Below, piece by piece: positions 53,094 through 62,891 of a stretch of 64,000 nt of DNA. Numbering within the stretch: the stretch's first letter is position 1; every line of letters starts with the position of its first letter. Location of the stretch: the NCBI GenBank assembly GCA_002716125.1, contig PAZH01000014.1, forward strand, positions 45,539-109,538. Reading direction: 5' to 3'. Both the position numbers and the translations under genes were made by a program. This DNA is from Rhodospirillaceae bacterium. GTDB taxonomy: Bacteria > Pseudomonadota > Alphaproteobacteria > UBA8366. The notes below the pieces were generated by a model. It was not told where the DNA came from, made no database searches, and saw nothing but the letters and a program-made list of their open reading frames with translations.

Positions 53094-54110
53094 ATGATCA
53101 AACTCGGCCTATACAGTTCGATTGCCAACCCACCGCGCGGCGACGACATGGACCGTTGCGTCGCGGAGACCATTGCCGAAGCCGAACTCGCGGAAGCGTG
53201 TGGCTTTCATGGCTTCTTCTTCGGCGAGCACCACCAGGATCAGGATGGCTTTCTGCCCTCGCCACTCGTCGTCGGCAGCGCCGTGGCGGCGCGGACCAAG
53301 ACGCTGCAGATTGGGACCTCGGTCTTACTGCTGCCTTTGCATCATCCACTGCGGGTCGCCGAAGACGTCGTCACCTTGGAAGCGGTGTCGGGCGGGCGCG
53401 TCGCACTCGGAGTCGGAATTGGTTATCAGGATGCGGACTTCCGGGCGCTTGGGATCGAGAAGAAACACCGCGTTGGTCGTTTCGAGGAAGCGATCGAAAT
53501 TTTGAAGAAGGCCTGGACCGGCGAGCCATTCACCCACAAAGGGCGGCATTTCGACATCGAAGACGTGCGCGTCACGCCCCGGCCTATCCAGCAACCGCGG
53601 CCGCCGATTTGGGTTGGGGCTTGGGTTCCCGCTGCGTTGGAACGCGCCGGGCGGATCGGCGATGCGGTGGTGATGAGCCCGAGCTGGCCTCTGAGGGAAA
53701 GTGCCGCCGCAGCGGAAATCTATCGAAAAGCCGCCATCGCGGCCGGCAACGAGCCGCAAGTCGTTATGATGCGCGATGCTTGGGTTGCTGACAGCCTGGA
53801 AGACGCCGCCCGCGTCTACGGGCCCGAGGTGATGGATGCCTATAAATATTACTCGCGGAACGGCGCCAACGCCTTCGACGAATTCTCGTCGGAAGACGAC
53901 TTCCAGTTCGAGCAAATCTGGAAGGACCGCATCATCACTGGCGATTCCGAGACCTGCGTCGCCGAGTTCAAACGCTGGAGCGAAGCCACTGGCAGCACCT
54001 ACTTCCTGCTACGCTTGAGGCACGCGCATTCCGGCGGCCCGCCCCACAATGAGATCATGGCCACCATCGAACGCTTCGGCAAAGACGTGATCCCGTATTT
54101 AGGAGACTAG
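53094..54110 (+). CDS. LLM-class flavin-dependent oxidoreductase
   Basis: A 338-residue luciferase-like monooxygenase fold, using F420 or FMN. Segments include MIKLGLYSSIANPPRG-like start, HGFFFGEHHQDQDG, ALGVGIGYQDADFRALGIEK, FDIEDVRVTPRPIQQPRPPI and AGRIGDAVVMSP. The start at 53094 follows AGGGAGACCGCC. Substrate unknown. Its stop overlaps the end of the dehydratase gene on the other strand. Confidence 0.9.
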   Translation: MIKLGLYSSIANPPRGDDMDRCVAETIAEAELAEACGFHGFFFGEHHQDQDGFLPSPLVVGSAVAARTKTLQIGTSVLLLPLHHPLRVAEDVVTLEAVSGGRVALGVGIGYQDADFRALGIEKKHRVGRFEEAIEILKKAWTGEPFTHKGRHFDIEDVRVTPRPIQQPRPPIWVGAWVPAALERAGRIGDAVVMSPSWPLRESAAAAEIYRKAAIAAGNEPQVVMMRDAWVADSLEDAARVYGPEVMDAYKYYSRNGANAFDEFSSEDDFQFEQIWKDRIITGDSETCVAEFKRWSEATGSTYFLLRLRHAHSGGPPHNEIMATIERFGKDVIPYLGD

Positions 54111-55855
54111 TGACTCTCCCGCGGGACGGGCGCACCGGAATTACCGACGAGGAAGTCGAGATCCGCACCCGTGTCCGCCTGTAGGACGTGATCTGTGTAG
54201 AGCTTGTAATAGCCCCGGTCGATCGGACCGGTGGGCGGGCTCCATTCCGCGCGCCGGCGTTCCAACTCTTCATCCGAGACTTCGAGGTGCAAACCCCGTC
54301 CCGCGACGTCGAGTTCGATCATGTCGCCGTCTCGGACCAGAGCGAGCGTGCCGCCGGCCGCCGCTTCGGGCGACGTATGCAGAACCACCGTGCCGTATGC
54401 TGTGCCGCTCATCCGGGCGTCGGAAATCCGCACCATGTCGGTGATGCCTTGGGCCAAGATTTTCGGCGGCAATTCTAGGTTGCCGACTTCCGGGAAGCCC
54501 GGATAGCCCTTCGGCCCGCAGTTCTTCAGAACCAGCACATCGTCGGGATTCACATCGAGATCCGGGTCGTTGACCTTCTCTTTAAAATGATCGATGTCCT
54601 CGAAGACGATTGCACGGCCGCGGTGCTGCAACAGTTCTTCCGTCGCAGCGGACGGTTTCAGGATTGCACCGGTCGGCGCCAGATTGCCGCGCAGCACGAC
54701 AATACCGCCGGAATCCTTGAACGGCTTTTCCTTCTCGAAGATCACGTCGCGGTCATAGCAGACGGCATCCTTGGAATTCTCCCAGATGCTCTGACCGTTC
54801 ACCGTCAATGCGTCCTTGTGAAGATGGTCGCCGATCTCTTTGATCACCGCCGGCAGACCGCCCGCATAGAAGAAGTCCTCCATCAGGTATTTGCCGGAGG
54901 GCATGAGGTTCACGAGGCACGGCATATCGCGGCCGAGCCGATCCCAATCGTCGAGGGTTAACTCGACGCCAAGACGGCCGGCGATGGCCATAAGGTGGAC
55001 GACAGCGTTGGTCGAGCCGCCGATGGCGCCGTTCACCATGATCGCGTTCTCAAAAGCCTCTTTCGTGAGAATTTTATCGATGGTCAGATTCTCTTTGACC
55101 ATATCGACGATTCGCTGCCCGACCATGCGGGCGACAACCTTACGCCGGGAATCCGCCGCCGGGATCGCGGCGTTGGACGGCAGGCCCATGCCCAGCGCTT
55201 CGACCATCGACGCCATCGTCGAGGCCGTGCCCATCGTCATGCAATGGCCGGCGGAGCGCGACATGCCCGCCTCCGCGTCCATGAAATCGGCCAAGGTCAT
55301 CTTGCCGCCCCGCACGTCTTCTGAGAATTCCCAGACACTGGTCCCGGAGCCGATATCGCGGTCGCGGAACTTGCCGTTCAGCATCGGACCGCCGGAGCAG
55401 ACGATGGTCGGCAGGCCGCAGCTCGCCGCGCCCATCAGTAGCGACGGCGTGGTCTTGTCACAGCCGGTCAGCAGGACGACGCCGTCCATCGGGTTCGCAC
55501 GAATCGATTCCTCGACATCCATGCTCGCAAGATTGCGAAACAGCATCGTCGTTGGGCGCATTAACGTTTCGCCCAAGGACATCACCGGGAATTCGACCGG
55601 GAAACCACCCATCTCGTAGACGCCGCGTTTGACGTGTTCTGCCAACTCGCGGAAGTGGCCGTTACAAGGCGTTAACTCCGACCAGGTGTTGCAGATACCG
55701 ATAACCGGGCGGCCGTCGAAGACATGCGTCGGATGACCTTGGTTGCGCATCCAGCTGCGGTGAACGAAGCCGTCGCGGTCCATGGGACCGAACCAAGCCT
55801 TGCTCCGCCCCGGTTTATTGTCGTTGTTCCTGTTCGAACCGTTGCCGTCGGCCAT
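54107..55855 (-). CDS. sugar-acid dehydratase of the IlvD/Edd family, L-arabonate type
   Basis: A 582-residue [2Fe-2S] dehydratase. The cluster cysteines are C64 (LTPCNGH), C132 (TGCDKTTPS) and C205 (SAGHCMTMGT), and K134 is the carbamylated lysine; the spacing is the same as in the characterised L-arabonate dehydratase of Rhizobium. Further family pieces are ICNTWSELTPCN, GAIGGSTNAVVHLMAIAG and MSGTAYGTVVLHTSPEA. It removes water from an aldonic acid to give a 2-keto-3-deoxy acid. It lies upstream of the SDR, hydroxyacid dehydrogenase and DenD genes on the same strand, although separated by the convergent LLM gene. Confidence 0.88.
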   Translation of the reverse strand: MADGNGSNRNNDNKPGRSKAWFGPMDRDGFVHRSWMRNQGHPTHVFDGRPVIGICNTWSELTPCNGHFRELAEHVKRGVYEMGGFPVEFPVMSLGETLMRPTTMLFRNLASMDVEESIRANPMDGVVLLTGCDKTTPSLLMGAASCGLPTIVCSGGPMLNGKFRDRDIGSGTSVWEFSEDVRGGKMTLADFMDAEAGMSRSAGHCMTMGTASTMASMVEALGMGLPSNAAIPAADSRRKVVARMVGQRIVDMVKENLTIDKILTKEAFENAIMVNGAIGGSTNAVVHLMAIAGRLGVELTLDDWDRLGRDMPCLVNLMPSGKYLMEDFFYAGGLPAVIKEIGDHLHKDALTVNGQSIWENSKDAVCYDRDVIFEKEKPFKDSGGIVVLRGNLAPTGAILKPSAATEELLQHRGRAIVFEDIDHFKEKVNDPDLDVNPDDVLVLKNCGPKGYPGFPEVGNLELPPKILAQGITDMVRISDARMSGTAYGTVVLHTSPEAAAGGTLALVRDGDMIELDVAGRGLHLEVSDEELERRRAEWSPPTGPIDRGYYKLYTDHVLQADTGADLDFLVGNSGAPVPRESH

Positions 55856-55945
55856 AATCTCTCTCCCGGTATTTTATTGTTGCTCGCAGTGTTTCGGGCG
55901 CCCGGGCAGCTGTCAATGGCGGCGCCGTGCGTTACACTGATTTTC

Positions 55946-56284
55946 ATGATCGAAGGCCGTCTTCCGACCGAACTTTGGGTAAAAGCGCATGTGAAGCGAT
56001 GCAGCGCCGAAGGCGTGCCCGTCTACATCCTGCGGCGGGGCGATCCACACAGCGGCATTGTGATCCTGAAGCTGAACCAGCTGGATGAAGGTTGCCGCGT
56101 GATGAGCCAGATGCGGGACCTCGACGGCAAGCTCGGTTGGCTCGAAGCCCTCGACGGGAAACTCGTGCCCGAAGCAGAGGCGAGCGCCTACATTGCGCGG
56201 CAAGCGGAACGCGATCCGGACCTTTGGGTCGTCGAGATCGAAGACCGGCTAGGCCGGCACTGGGTCGACGGCGACATCTTATAA
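55946..56284 (+). CDS. DUF1491 family protein
   Basis: A 112-residue soluble protein of the alphaproteobacterial DUF1491 family: MIEGRLPTELWVKAHVKRCS, then SGIVILKLNQLDEGCRVMSQ and ERDPDLWVVEIEDRLGRHWV. The start is the ATG of MIEGRL, as the family usually begins there. Function unknown. It is divergent from the dehydratase gene. Confidence 0.9.
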   Translation: MIEGRLPTELWVKAHVKRCSAEGVPVYILRRGDPHSGIVILKLNQLDEGCRVMSQMRDLDGKLGWLEALDGKLVPEAEASAYIARQAERDPDLWVVEIEDRLGRHWVDGDIL

Positions 56285-56380
56285 GCGAATCCCCAGTAGA
56301 TTTTGATTCAGGTCAATGCGGCGCCGAGGCGCCCTGCTACTTTTACGATAGGGAGACATTTTTATCGGTTCGGGGGAACC

Positions 56381-56875
56381 ATGGCATTTTTTGAATGGCA
56401 CGACGGGATGAGCGTCGGCGCACCTCTCATCGATTCCGATCATCGTGCGCTGATCGCAATCATCAACGAATTGCACGATATGCTTGAGGTTGGCCAAGCC
56501 GTCGACCGCACGGCTATGGCAAATCACTTCAAGGAGTTGGTCAAATACACGCAGTACCACTTTTCGCGCGAAGAGAGCATGCTGCGTGCCGCCGGTTACG
56601 CCCAACTGAACAACCACGCCAAGTCGCACGGCAGTTTCACACAGTTCGTCTATGACATGCGAAACCGCCTGACCCGATCCATTGAGCGCCGGACAGCGGA
56701 AGAAGTCTTGGAATATCTGAAACGCTGGCTCAACCATCACATCTTGGTCGAGGACGCCGCGTACAAGCCATTCATCTCTCAGAACCCTTCGATCGAACGG
56801 GCCGGGATTAAATTCGGCCCGGGCTTGGCGGAAGTCCGCGGTGATGAACCGATGGGCCTCGCGGCGGCTGAGTAA
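56381..56875 (+). CDS. bacteriohemerythrin
   Basis: A 164-residue single-domain protein binding a di-iron centre that holds O2 (or senses it). The seven ligands are present: H21 (DSDHRAL), H60 and E64 (QYHFSREE), H79 and H83 (NNHAKSH), and H120 with D125 (NHHILVED). The start is at MAFFEWHDG, after GGGGGAACC. An iron-storage or O2-supply role is usual; with the globin and DUF1971 genes after it, protection against NO or O2 is plausible. Confidence 0.95.
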   Translation: MAFFEWHDGMSVGAPLIDSDHRALIAIINELHDMLEVGQAVDRTAMANHFKELVKYTQYHFSREESMLRAAGYAQLNNHAKSHGSFTQFVYDMRNRLTRSIERRTAEEVLEYLKRWLNHHILVEDAAYKPFISQNPSIERAGIKFGPGLAEVRGDEPMGLAAAE

Positions 56876-56955
56876 CCCATCATTTCACGTGTCGCCGTAA
56901 CCGAAACGGACTAGTATCCGTCTTGCGCGTTGCGCGCAGAGAGGGGTGAGCAGCG

Positions 56956-57399
56956 GTGTCCGAAAAATCGATCGAACGGCGGCATAAAGAACGGTACGGA
57001 GCCATGCAAGTCACAGAAGAAATGATCGAACGCGTCGTCCGTGGATTTTATGCGAAGGTCCGCCGCGATCCCGAGCTCGCACCGATCTTCGACGCCGCAA
57101 TTGACGGCGACTGGGAACCGCATCTCTCAAAGATGATGGATTTCTGGTCGTCCGTGATGTTGAAGTCGGCGCGTTATAACGGCCGTCCCTTGCCGGTCCA
57201 TATAGCGCAGACATCCATCAAACCCGAGCATTTCGAGCGCTGGCTTGCTCTGTTCCGCGAAAATGCCGTTGAAGTTTGTCCCAAAAGTATTGCCGCGGCC
57301 TTTGTGGAAAAGGCCGAGTTGATCGCCGAAAGCTTTAAGCTCGGCATGTATGGACTGCCGAATCCCAACCGCTTTCCAGCACGGCCCGCGCCGCAATGA
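56956..57399 (+). CDS. group III truncated hemoglobin
   Basis: A 147-residue haem protein with the truncated 2-on-2 globin fold. The group III pattern is present: the E helix RVVRGFYAKVRRDPELAPIF, then MMDFWSSVMLKSARYNGRPL, the proximal H82 (PVHIAQTS) and HFERWLALFRENAVEV. It starts with GTG (AGAGGGGTGAGCAGC before it). Group III globins are common in alphaproteobacteria, with a supposed role in microaerobic or NO chemistry. It is overlapped by the next gene (ATGA). Confidence 0.92.
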   Translation: MSEKSIERRHKERYGAMQVTEEMIERVVRGFYAKVRRDPELAPIFDAAIDGDWEPHLSKMMDFWSSVMLKSARYNGRPLPVHIAQTSIKPEHFERWLALFRENAVEVCPKSIAAAFVEKAELIAESFKLGMYGLPNPNRFPARPAPQ

Positions 57400-57680
57400 G
57401 CGTAGCTACCGCATTGCCCGAAGGTTTGAAGCCGGTTCGACGCACCCCGACGTTCACGGAAGCGACCATCCCGAAGGCGCTCACAAAAGGCCACACGACA
57501 AAATCCGACACCTGGGGAGTCATTCATGTCAAAAGCGGGCGGTTGCGTTACACCATTCCCTCGAAAGCCTTTACCATCGAAATCGAAGCCGGGGATACCG
57601 CAATCATCGAACCCGAGATACCGCATCACGTCACGCCGGCAGGGGCCGTCGCGTTCTTTGTCGAATTTTGGCGCGCATGA
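57396..57680 (+). CDS. DUF1971 cupin-like protein
   Basis: A 94-residue beta-barrel of the DUF1971 family, the domain also seen fused to TehB. Segments are PEGLKPVRRTPTFTEATIPK, HTTKSDTWGVIHVKSGRLRY and DTAIIEPEIPHHVTPAG. It is translationally coupled to the truncated globin (ATGA overlap) and, at its end, to the DCC protein. Such small cupins next to globins are common; function is unproven. Confidence 0.88.
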   Translation: MSVATALPEGLKPVRRTPTFTEATIPKALTKGHTTKSDTWGVIHVKSGRLRYTIPSKAFTIEIEAGDTAIIEPEIPHHVTPAGAVAFFVEFWRA

Positions 57681-58045
57681 GCAAAACAACGGTTTATTAC
57701 AACAGCGCGTGCCCGGTCTGCGCCGCCGGAATCGCCTATCAGAAGAAATTGCTCGAAGCCGGTGCAAGTTCACTCGAATGGATCGACGTACACTCAGACA
57801 ATGAGGCCGTCGAAGACCTAAATACCGATCTGGCCTTTGTGCGAGAGCGGCTCCATGTCACGGACGCCGAGGGAAAGAAACACGTCGGCGCAGACGCCTT
57901 CACGGCCTTGTGGGCACTTTCACCCCGGCAACGGTGGCTCTCACAGATCGGACGGTTGCCGGTCTTCAATATACTGTTCCGATGGATCTATAACGTCTTC
58001 GCGGCCGGCCTTTATCGCTGGAACCGCGCAATAGGGCGATGGTAG
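57677..58045 (+). CDS. DCC-family thiol-disulfide protein (DUF393)
   Basis: A 122-residue protein with the redox pair C12-x-x-C15 in NSACPVCAAG, the DCC family core, and a C-terminal amphipathic or membrane-touching helix (FRWIYNVFAAGLYRW). It continues the globin-DUF1971 unit by an ATGA overlap, so the three are made together. The role is probably redox handling of haem or iron. Confidence 0.88.
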   Translation: MSKTTVYYNSACPVCAAGIAYQKKLLEAGASSLEWIDVHSDNEAVEDLNTDLAFVRERLHVTDAEGKKHVGADAFTALWALSPRQRWLSQIGRLPVFNILFRWIYNVFAAGLYRWNRAIGRW

Positions 58046-58052
58046 GCGGAAC

Positions 58053-59666
58053 CTAATCGGATGGGCGGCCCCACCCGCCGCCACCGGCCGTCTCGATCCA
58101 CAGCGATTCGTTCTTCATCAACTTACCGGCAGGCGTTTTCGAAGAGAGAGGGGTGCGGCTGCCATCTGCGTGCTCGATCGCAAATGCAGCTGCCTGCCCG
58201 GGCGCGCCGTCGGCAGCACCTTGCGCGGGATTGAGGGCGCGTTCGTAAAGCAGGGAGAACTCGACATCGTCGACAAGCGAGCGGATGACCTTTCGAGTGC
58301 CCATGCCGCCCGCATGTATACCGGCACCGCCGGATCCATCGACAAGCGCGTAGGTTTCGATCCGCAGCGGCAAAGCGGCTTCCGCCGATTCGCATGGCAG
58401 ATTCATCGTGTTGCCCATATGGACCCGGTGCCCATCAATGCCGGGGCCCTGCGCCGATGCACCCATGCCGCCGCCAATCGTCTCCATATGGACGAAACGC
58501 CGTCCACTGGCGGGATCGACCCCGCCGAGTGCAAAGACACCAGCACAGCCGTAACTGCCGGCAACCGCACGCTCGGGCATGGCTGGCGCCAAAGCATCGA
58601 GCAGAACATCGACGATCCGGTTGGAGGTCTCTGTATTGGCCGCTACGACCGGTGCCGGATAGATCGGGTTCACCAGCGTGCCTTCCGGCGCCGTTATACG
58701 GACCACTCGGTAAGCGCCGGAGTTCGGCGGCACCGAACCACCCGCCAAAGCCAGAATCGTGTAGTAACAAACCGATGCCGTGACCGCGAACGGCGCGTTG
58801 ACCGGCCCGCGCGCCTGTCCATTCGTGCCGGTGAAGTCGAAATGAAGCTGCGCGCCGCGCTTCTCAATCTTGACCGAGATTCCGAAATCCCCATGACCTG
58901 AATCTTCCGAGTATCCGTCGCCATCCAAGTGATGGACCGCGCGGTAGGTGCCATCTGGTATCTCCGTGAGGACCGTCTCGACCATGCGTTGGCTGTAGTC
59001 TTGCGTTTCGGCAAAAATCTGCCGGACAGCCGCCCCCCCATAGCGGGCGATCTGCTGCTCGATCCGCTGCACGCCCCGCGCATTACACGCGACTTGCGCC
59101 CGGAAATCACCAATCCGATCTTCTGGAATACGGACATTGGCGAAAAGAAGGGTCCAGACACCTTCGTCTGGCGTGCCTTCGCGGATAATCTTAACCGGCG
59201 GCACCCGGATGCCTTCCTTGACGATCTCGTCGGTGACCGAAGAGGATCCCGCTGCCGAACCGCCCACATCGGGCCAATGGACACGGCTCGCTGTAAATCC
59301 GACGACACCGTCATCATCGAAGACGGGAGTCAGCAAGGTCATATCCGGCAGGTGTGATCCACCCGAATATGGATCGTTGTTAAGTACCGCATCACCTGGC
59401 CGCCAGGTCTCCAGGGGAAAGGCTTCGATGATTCCCTTGGCGGAGAACGGCATGGCCCCAAGATGAACGGGGATGTCGCTGCCTTGTGCGACCACATCGC
59501 CCTTGTGATCGAGAATGGCACAAGAGAGGTCCGCCGAAAGACTGAGCAAGGGTGAAAAACTCGCCCGCATCATCACGGATTTCATTTCTTCGCAGATTGC
59601 GTAGAGCCCGCCCCGCACCACCTCGAAGGTGACGGGGTCCTTCTGCATCAACATACTATCCGTCAT
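58053..59666 (-). CDS. hyuB: hydantoinase B / oxoprolinase-type subunit
   Basis: A 537-residue ATP-dependent hydantoinase/oxoprolinase B-type subunit. Segments are FEVVRGGLYAICEEMKSVMM, ASFSPLLSLSADLSCAILD, GDAVLNNDPYSGGSHLPDMT, PVNAPFAVTASVCYYTILAL, VAANTETSNRIVDVLLDAL and a GGGMGASAQGPGIDG loop. The start MTDSMLM overlaps the hyuA stop (ATGA). It works as a complex with HyuA in opening amide or hydantoin rings, or 5-oxoproline. Confidence 0.93.
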   Translation of the reverse strand: MTDSMLMQKDPVTFEVVRGGLYAICEEMKSVMMRASFSPLLSLSADLSCAILDHKGDVVAQGSDIPVHLGAMPFSAKGIIEAFPLETWRPGDAVLNNDPYSGGSHLPDMTLLTPVFDDDGVVGFTASRVHWPDVGGSAAGSSSVTDEIVKEGIRVPPVKIIREGTPDEGVWTLLFANVRIPEDRIGDFRAQVACNARGVQRIEQQIARYGGAAVRQIFAETQDYSQRMVETVLTEIPDGTYRAVHHLDGDGYSEDSGHGDFGISVKIEKRGAQLHFDFTGTNGQARGPVNAPFAVTASVCYYTILALAGGSVPPNSGAYRVVRITAPEGTLVNPIYPAPVVAANTETSNRIVDVLLDALAPAMPERAVAGSYGCAGVFALGGVDPASGRRFVHMETIGGGMGASAQGPGIDGHRVHMGNTMNLPCESAEAALPLRIETYALVDGSGGAGIHAGGMGTRKVIRSLVDDVEFSLLYERALNPAQGAADGAPGQAAAFAIEHADGSRTPLSSKTPAGKLMKNESLWIETAGGGGWGRPSD

Positions 59667-61735
59667 AGGCTGTCGCCTTGCTCGCTGAGAATGAGGGTGC
59701 CGGAGTCGCACACCGCCAAGCGCTGCCCGCTTAGAATACGGATCGTTGCGCCAAAATCCTCGACGATCGCGGGGCCGGTCAATTCCTCTCCGGCCGTTAA
59801 GTCGTGACGCCGGACGACTGAAATCTCACGGTTCGTTCCGTCTTCCAACACCTGCATCCGGGTTCCGACCGATTCGCCTGTCGCATTCAGCTTCGTCTCC
59901 GGCCAAACGAGATCTGCGGACGCCGCCGTGACCGTCAGCCGCAGATTGACCAGTTGGACTATGTGGCTCGGCAAGTCATACCCGTAAGTTTCGCGATATC
60001 GTGTGCGAAACGCCGTTTCGAGTGCCGCCAATTCCACTGCGCCTTCCCGTGGCACGGACAAGGTCAACTCGAACAACTGCCCTTCGAAGCGAAGGTCGGC
60101 GGAGCGTTCGAACTGCCAATCATCGGCCGCGTCTTCTTCGGCGATGAGTTGTGCCGCCCGCGCTTCAAGGCCTTTGAACTCCTGCTCGATATCTTGCCGT
60201 GTCAGCGCTAAGAGTCGGCCAAGGCGCGTTTGCACCAAGTCGTGACGCACCTCCCCGAGCACCGTCCCAATCGCACTGAAGAGTCCCGGCACCGGCGGGA
60301 CGATAACGCGCGCCACGCCGACTTCGCGGGCGATATCCGCCGCATGTAGCGGACCGGCGCCGCCAAACGCGACGAGGGCGAAGTCGCGCGGATCGAGGCC
60401 GCGCCGCAAGGTCGCCAAGCGCACCATCTCGGCCATATTGGCTGTCGCGAGACGCAGAATTCCCCAAGCCGCGCGTTCAATACTCCAGCCCATCGGTTCG
60501 GCAATCTCGCGGCGGATCGCCTCGCGCGCCGCTTCGACGTCGATATCCAAATCCTCGCTGCCGAAGCCATCGGGCGCGACGTGGCCGACCGCGACATGGG
60601 CATCGGTGACGGTCGGTCGCGTCCCGCCGCGGCCGTAGGACGCCGGCCCTGGATCCGCGCCCGCACTTTCGGGACCGACCTTGATCACCCCGGCCGCATC
60701 GATCCAGGCAAGCGAGCCGCCACCCGCACCGATCTCGATCAAGTCGATAACCGGGCTTTGAATCGGATAGCCGCCGACATCCAGCCCGTCGACAAAACGG
60801 TCGGCGTAGAATTCCGTATCAAGACGGGGCTGCCCATCGATGACCACACCCGCTTTCGCGGTGGTCCCACCCATATCGAAAGCGATCAGGTTGTCGATGC
60901 CTTCCGCTTTTCCGAGCGCCGCGCAGGCAATGATACCCGCCGCCGGACCCGACTCGATCAAATGAACGGGATAGCGCCGGGCATTTGACGCCGAAGTGAG
61001 GCCGCCGTTCGACTTGACGATGGATAGCTTCGGGATTTCCCGCTCCGCCAAGTCATCCGCCATATGATCGACATACCGCTGGACCGGCGGGCCGATGAAG
61101 GCATTGACCGCGGCCGTGCTGGTCCGCTCGAACTCACGGAACTCGCGGCAAACGTCGCTCGACAAAGTCACGAAGAGGTCAGGGTCCGCAGCTTGAAGCG
61201 CCGCGCCCATAGCCCGTTCATGCGTATCGTTGGCATAGGAATGGAGAAAACAGACGGCGACCGCTTCCGCACCCGTCGCGGCGACCGCCTGGACAATCCG
61301 GGCGATCTCGTCTGCCTTCAGCGGTACCAAGGCGGTCCCATCCGGCTGCATCCGCTCTTCGACTTCGATGCGGCGTTCGCGCGGTGCCAAATCGGGCGAA
61401 ATGCGCGGCGAAAGGTCGTATAACCGCGGCCGCGCATGACGCCGGAGCGCCAAGACATCCCGAAAGCCTTTCGTTGTCACCAACGCCGTTTTCGCCGCGT
61501 TTTTGGTAATCAAGGCGTTGGTGCCGACCGTGGTGCCGTGGAATACGGCATCCGCCCTTTGTCCGCTTCGCGACAGGAATCGGTCAACACCGGTCATCGC
61601 GCCTTCAGCGGGGTTCGCCGGCGTCGATGGCACTTTGAAAGCTGAGATGATGACACCGGACGTCCGATCGAATGCCAGGACATCGGTAAACGTTCCGCCG
61701 ACATCGATCCCGAGCGCGATGTCGTTCCGCGCCAT
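59663..61735 (-). CDS. hyuA: hydantoinase A / oxoprolinase-type subunit
   Basis: A 690-residue ATP-grasp-like actin-fold subunit. GIDVGGTFTDVLAFDRTSG at the start is the phosphate-1 motif, then FHGTTVGTNALITKNAAKTA, NAFIGPPVQRYVDHM and LIAFDMGGTTAKAGVVIDGQ. A C-terminal domain follows after about residue 520 (LRFEGQLFELTLSVP). It is coupled to hyuB by overlap and its start is 3 bases after the end of the aminotransferase gene. Function: ATP-driven ring-opening of a cyclic amide. Confidence 0.93.
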   Translation of the reverse strand: MARNDIALGIDVGGTFTDVLAFDRTSGVIISAFKVPSTPANPAEGAMTGVDRFLSRSGQRADAVFHGTTVGTNALITKNAAKTALVTTKGFRDVLALRRHARPRLYDLSPRISPDLAPRERRIEVEERMQPDGTALVPLKADEIARIVQAVAATGAEAVAVCFLHSYANDTHERAMGAALQAADPDLFVTLSSDVCREFREFERTSTAAVNAFIGPPVQRYVDHMADDLAEREIPKLSIVKSNGGLTSASNARRYPVHLIESGPAAGIIACAALGKAEGIDNLIAFDMGGTTAKAGVVIDGQPRLDTEFYADRFVDGLDVGGYPIQSPVIDLIEIGAGGGSLAWIDAAGVIKVGPESAGADPGPASYGRGGTRPTVTDAHVAVGHVAPDGFGSEDLDIDVEAAREAIRREIAEPMGWSIERAAWGILRLATANMAEMVRLATLRRGLDPRDFALVAFGGAGPLHAADIAREVGVARVIVPPVPGLFSAIGTVLGEVRHDLVQTRLGRLLALTRQDIEQEFKGLEARAAQLIAEEDAADDWQFERSADLRFEGQLFELTLSVPREGAVELAALETAFRTRYRETYGYDLPSHIVQLVNLRLTVTAASADLVWPETKLNATGESVGTRMQVLEDGTNREISVVRRHDLTAGEELTGPAIVEDFGATIRILSGQRLAVCDSGTLILSEQGDSL

Positions 61736-61738
61736 TGC

Positions 61739-62854
61739 TTACGCTCCCCCGTCTTCGAGCGAAGAGAGCGCCGCGGCGAAGCGGTCCATATGTTTTTGCA
61801 GCGAGACGTCGACCCGAAGATACTTCTTCCCCAGCCCTCTGAATGAAACGCTGCAATCCTTCACGATGACACCCTTTTCCTGCAGTGCCTCGAAGACGCG
61901 CGTGGAGTCCCAGGCAGGATCGAGGCACTCGACAAGAAAGAAATTGGACCGGCTGCCCGGCACCATGCGGAAGCTGTTCAGTCGCGACAGCCTCTCGGTG
62001 ACGTAGGCGCGCATTTCGACAATCATGGCGACGGTGCGGTCGACATGTGCGTCGTCTTCGAGCGCTGCGATCCCGCCGGCGATCTGCAACTGGCCCATAT
62101 TCCATGTCGGCTTCATCGCCAGCATCGGCCGGATAATATTGGGTTTGGCAATGCCAAAGCCGATGCGAAGACCCGCCAAACCAAAGGCCTTCGAGAAGGT
62201 CCGCAGCACGATAAGGTTGTCGAATGACTGCAGGAGGTCCATCCCGCCGTTGGTCTGGGAGAAATGGACATAAGCTTCGTCGAGCACAACGAGCCGGTCG
62301 CCGGCAGCCTCGCAAACGCGGCCGATGTCGTCGTTGTCCATGAGGATACCGCTTGGGCTGTGCGGATTGGTTAGGAAACAAATTCGGACGGTCTCGTCCA
62401 TGGCGGCAATATATTCGTCGATCCGGAAATCGAACCCCGCGCCCATCTTCACATAGACGCAGCGCCGGTTCTCGGCATCCGCCGATAAGTGATACATCGG
62501 GAAGCAAGGTTCATACATCAACACGCCGTCGCCGGGCCCGGCGAACGCACGAACGATCCAGGAAATAATCTCCGTCTCGCCGGCGCCGCAAATCACTTCA
62601 TCGGGTCTATAGCCATATTTCGCTGCGATCTTTTCGCGCAGCGGTTCGGCCGTCCAATTCGGATAAATATCCATCTGGGACAAGGCAGCGGAGACCGCGT
62701 CATGCGCCATCGGCGAAGGTCCGAAGGGATTTTCGGCCGAGCCGAGTTTCGCGACATCTGCGACGGGGAGGCCAAACGTCTCGGCAATGTATTCACGCGA
62801 GAGGCCGGGCACATACGTCTCGTCCGTCGCCAGGGTCGGGTTGCTCAAATACAT
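61739..62854 (-). CDS. PLP-dependent aminotransferase class I/II, histidinol-phosphate aminotransferase-like
   Basis: A 371-residue fold-type I aminotransferase. PLP Lys is K222 in RTFSKAFGLAGLRIGFG; the cofactor-binding N163 and D192/Y195 (DEAYVHFSQ) and the SAENPFGPSP entry are present. The family is HisC-like; the neighbouring hydantoinase and RpiR genes suggest that it works on an amino acid set free from a ring compound rather than on histidine synthesis. It is 37 bases downstream of the RpiR gene. Confidence 0.88.
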   Translation of the reverse strand: MYLSNPTLATDETYVPGLSREYIAETFGLPVADVAKLGSAENPFGPSPMAHDAVSAALSQMDIYPNWTAEPLREKIAAKYGYRPDEVICGAGETEIISWIVRAFAGPGDGVLMYEPCFPMYHLSADAENRRCVYVKMGAGFDFRIDEYIAAMDETVRICFLTNPHSPSGILMDNDDIGRVCEAAGDRLVVLDEAYVHFSQTNGGMDLLQSFDNLIVLRTFSKAFGLAGLRIGFGIAKPNIIRPMLAMKPTWNMGQLQIAGGIAALEDDAHVDRTVAMIVEMRAYVTERLSRLNSFRMVPGSRSNFFLVECLDPAWDSTRVFEALQEKGVIVKDCSVSFRGLGKKYLRVDVSLQKHMDRFAAALSSLEDGGA

Positions 62855-62891
62855 AGCCGCTTCCTATGCGCTTCTGTTTCTCGAATACGGA

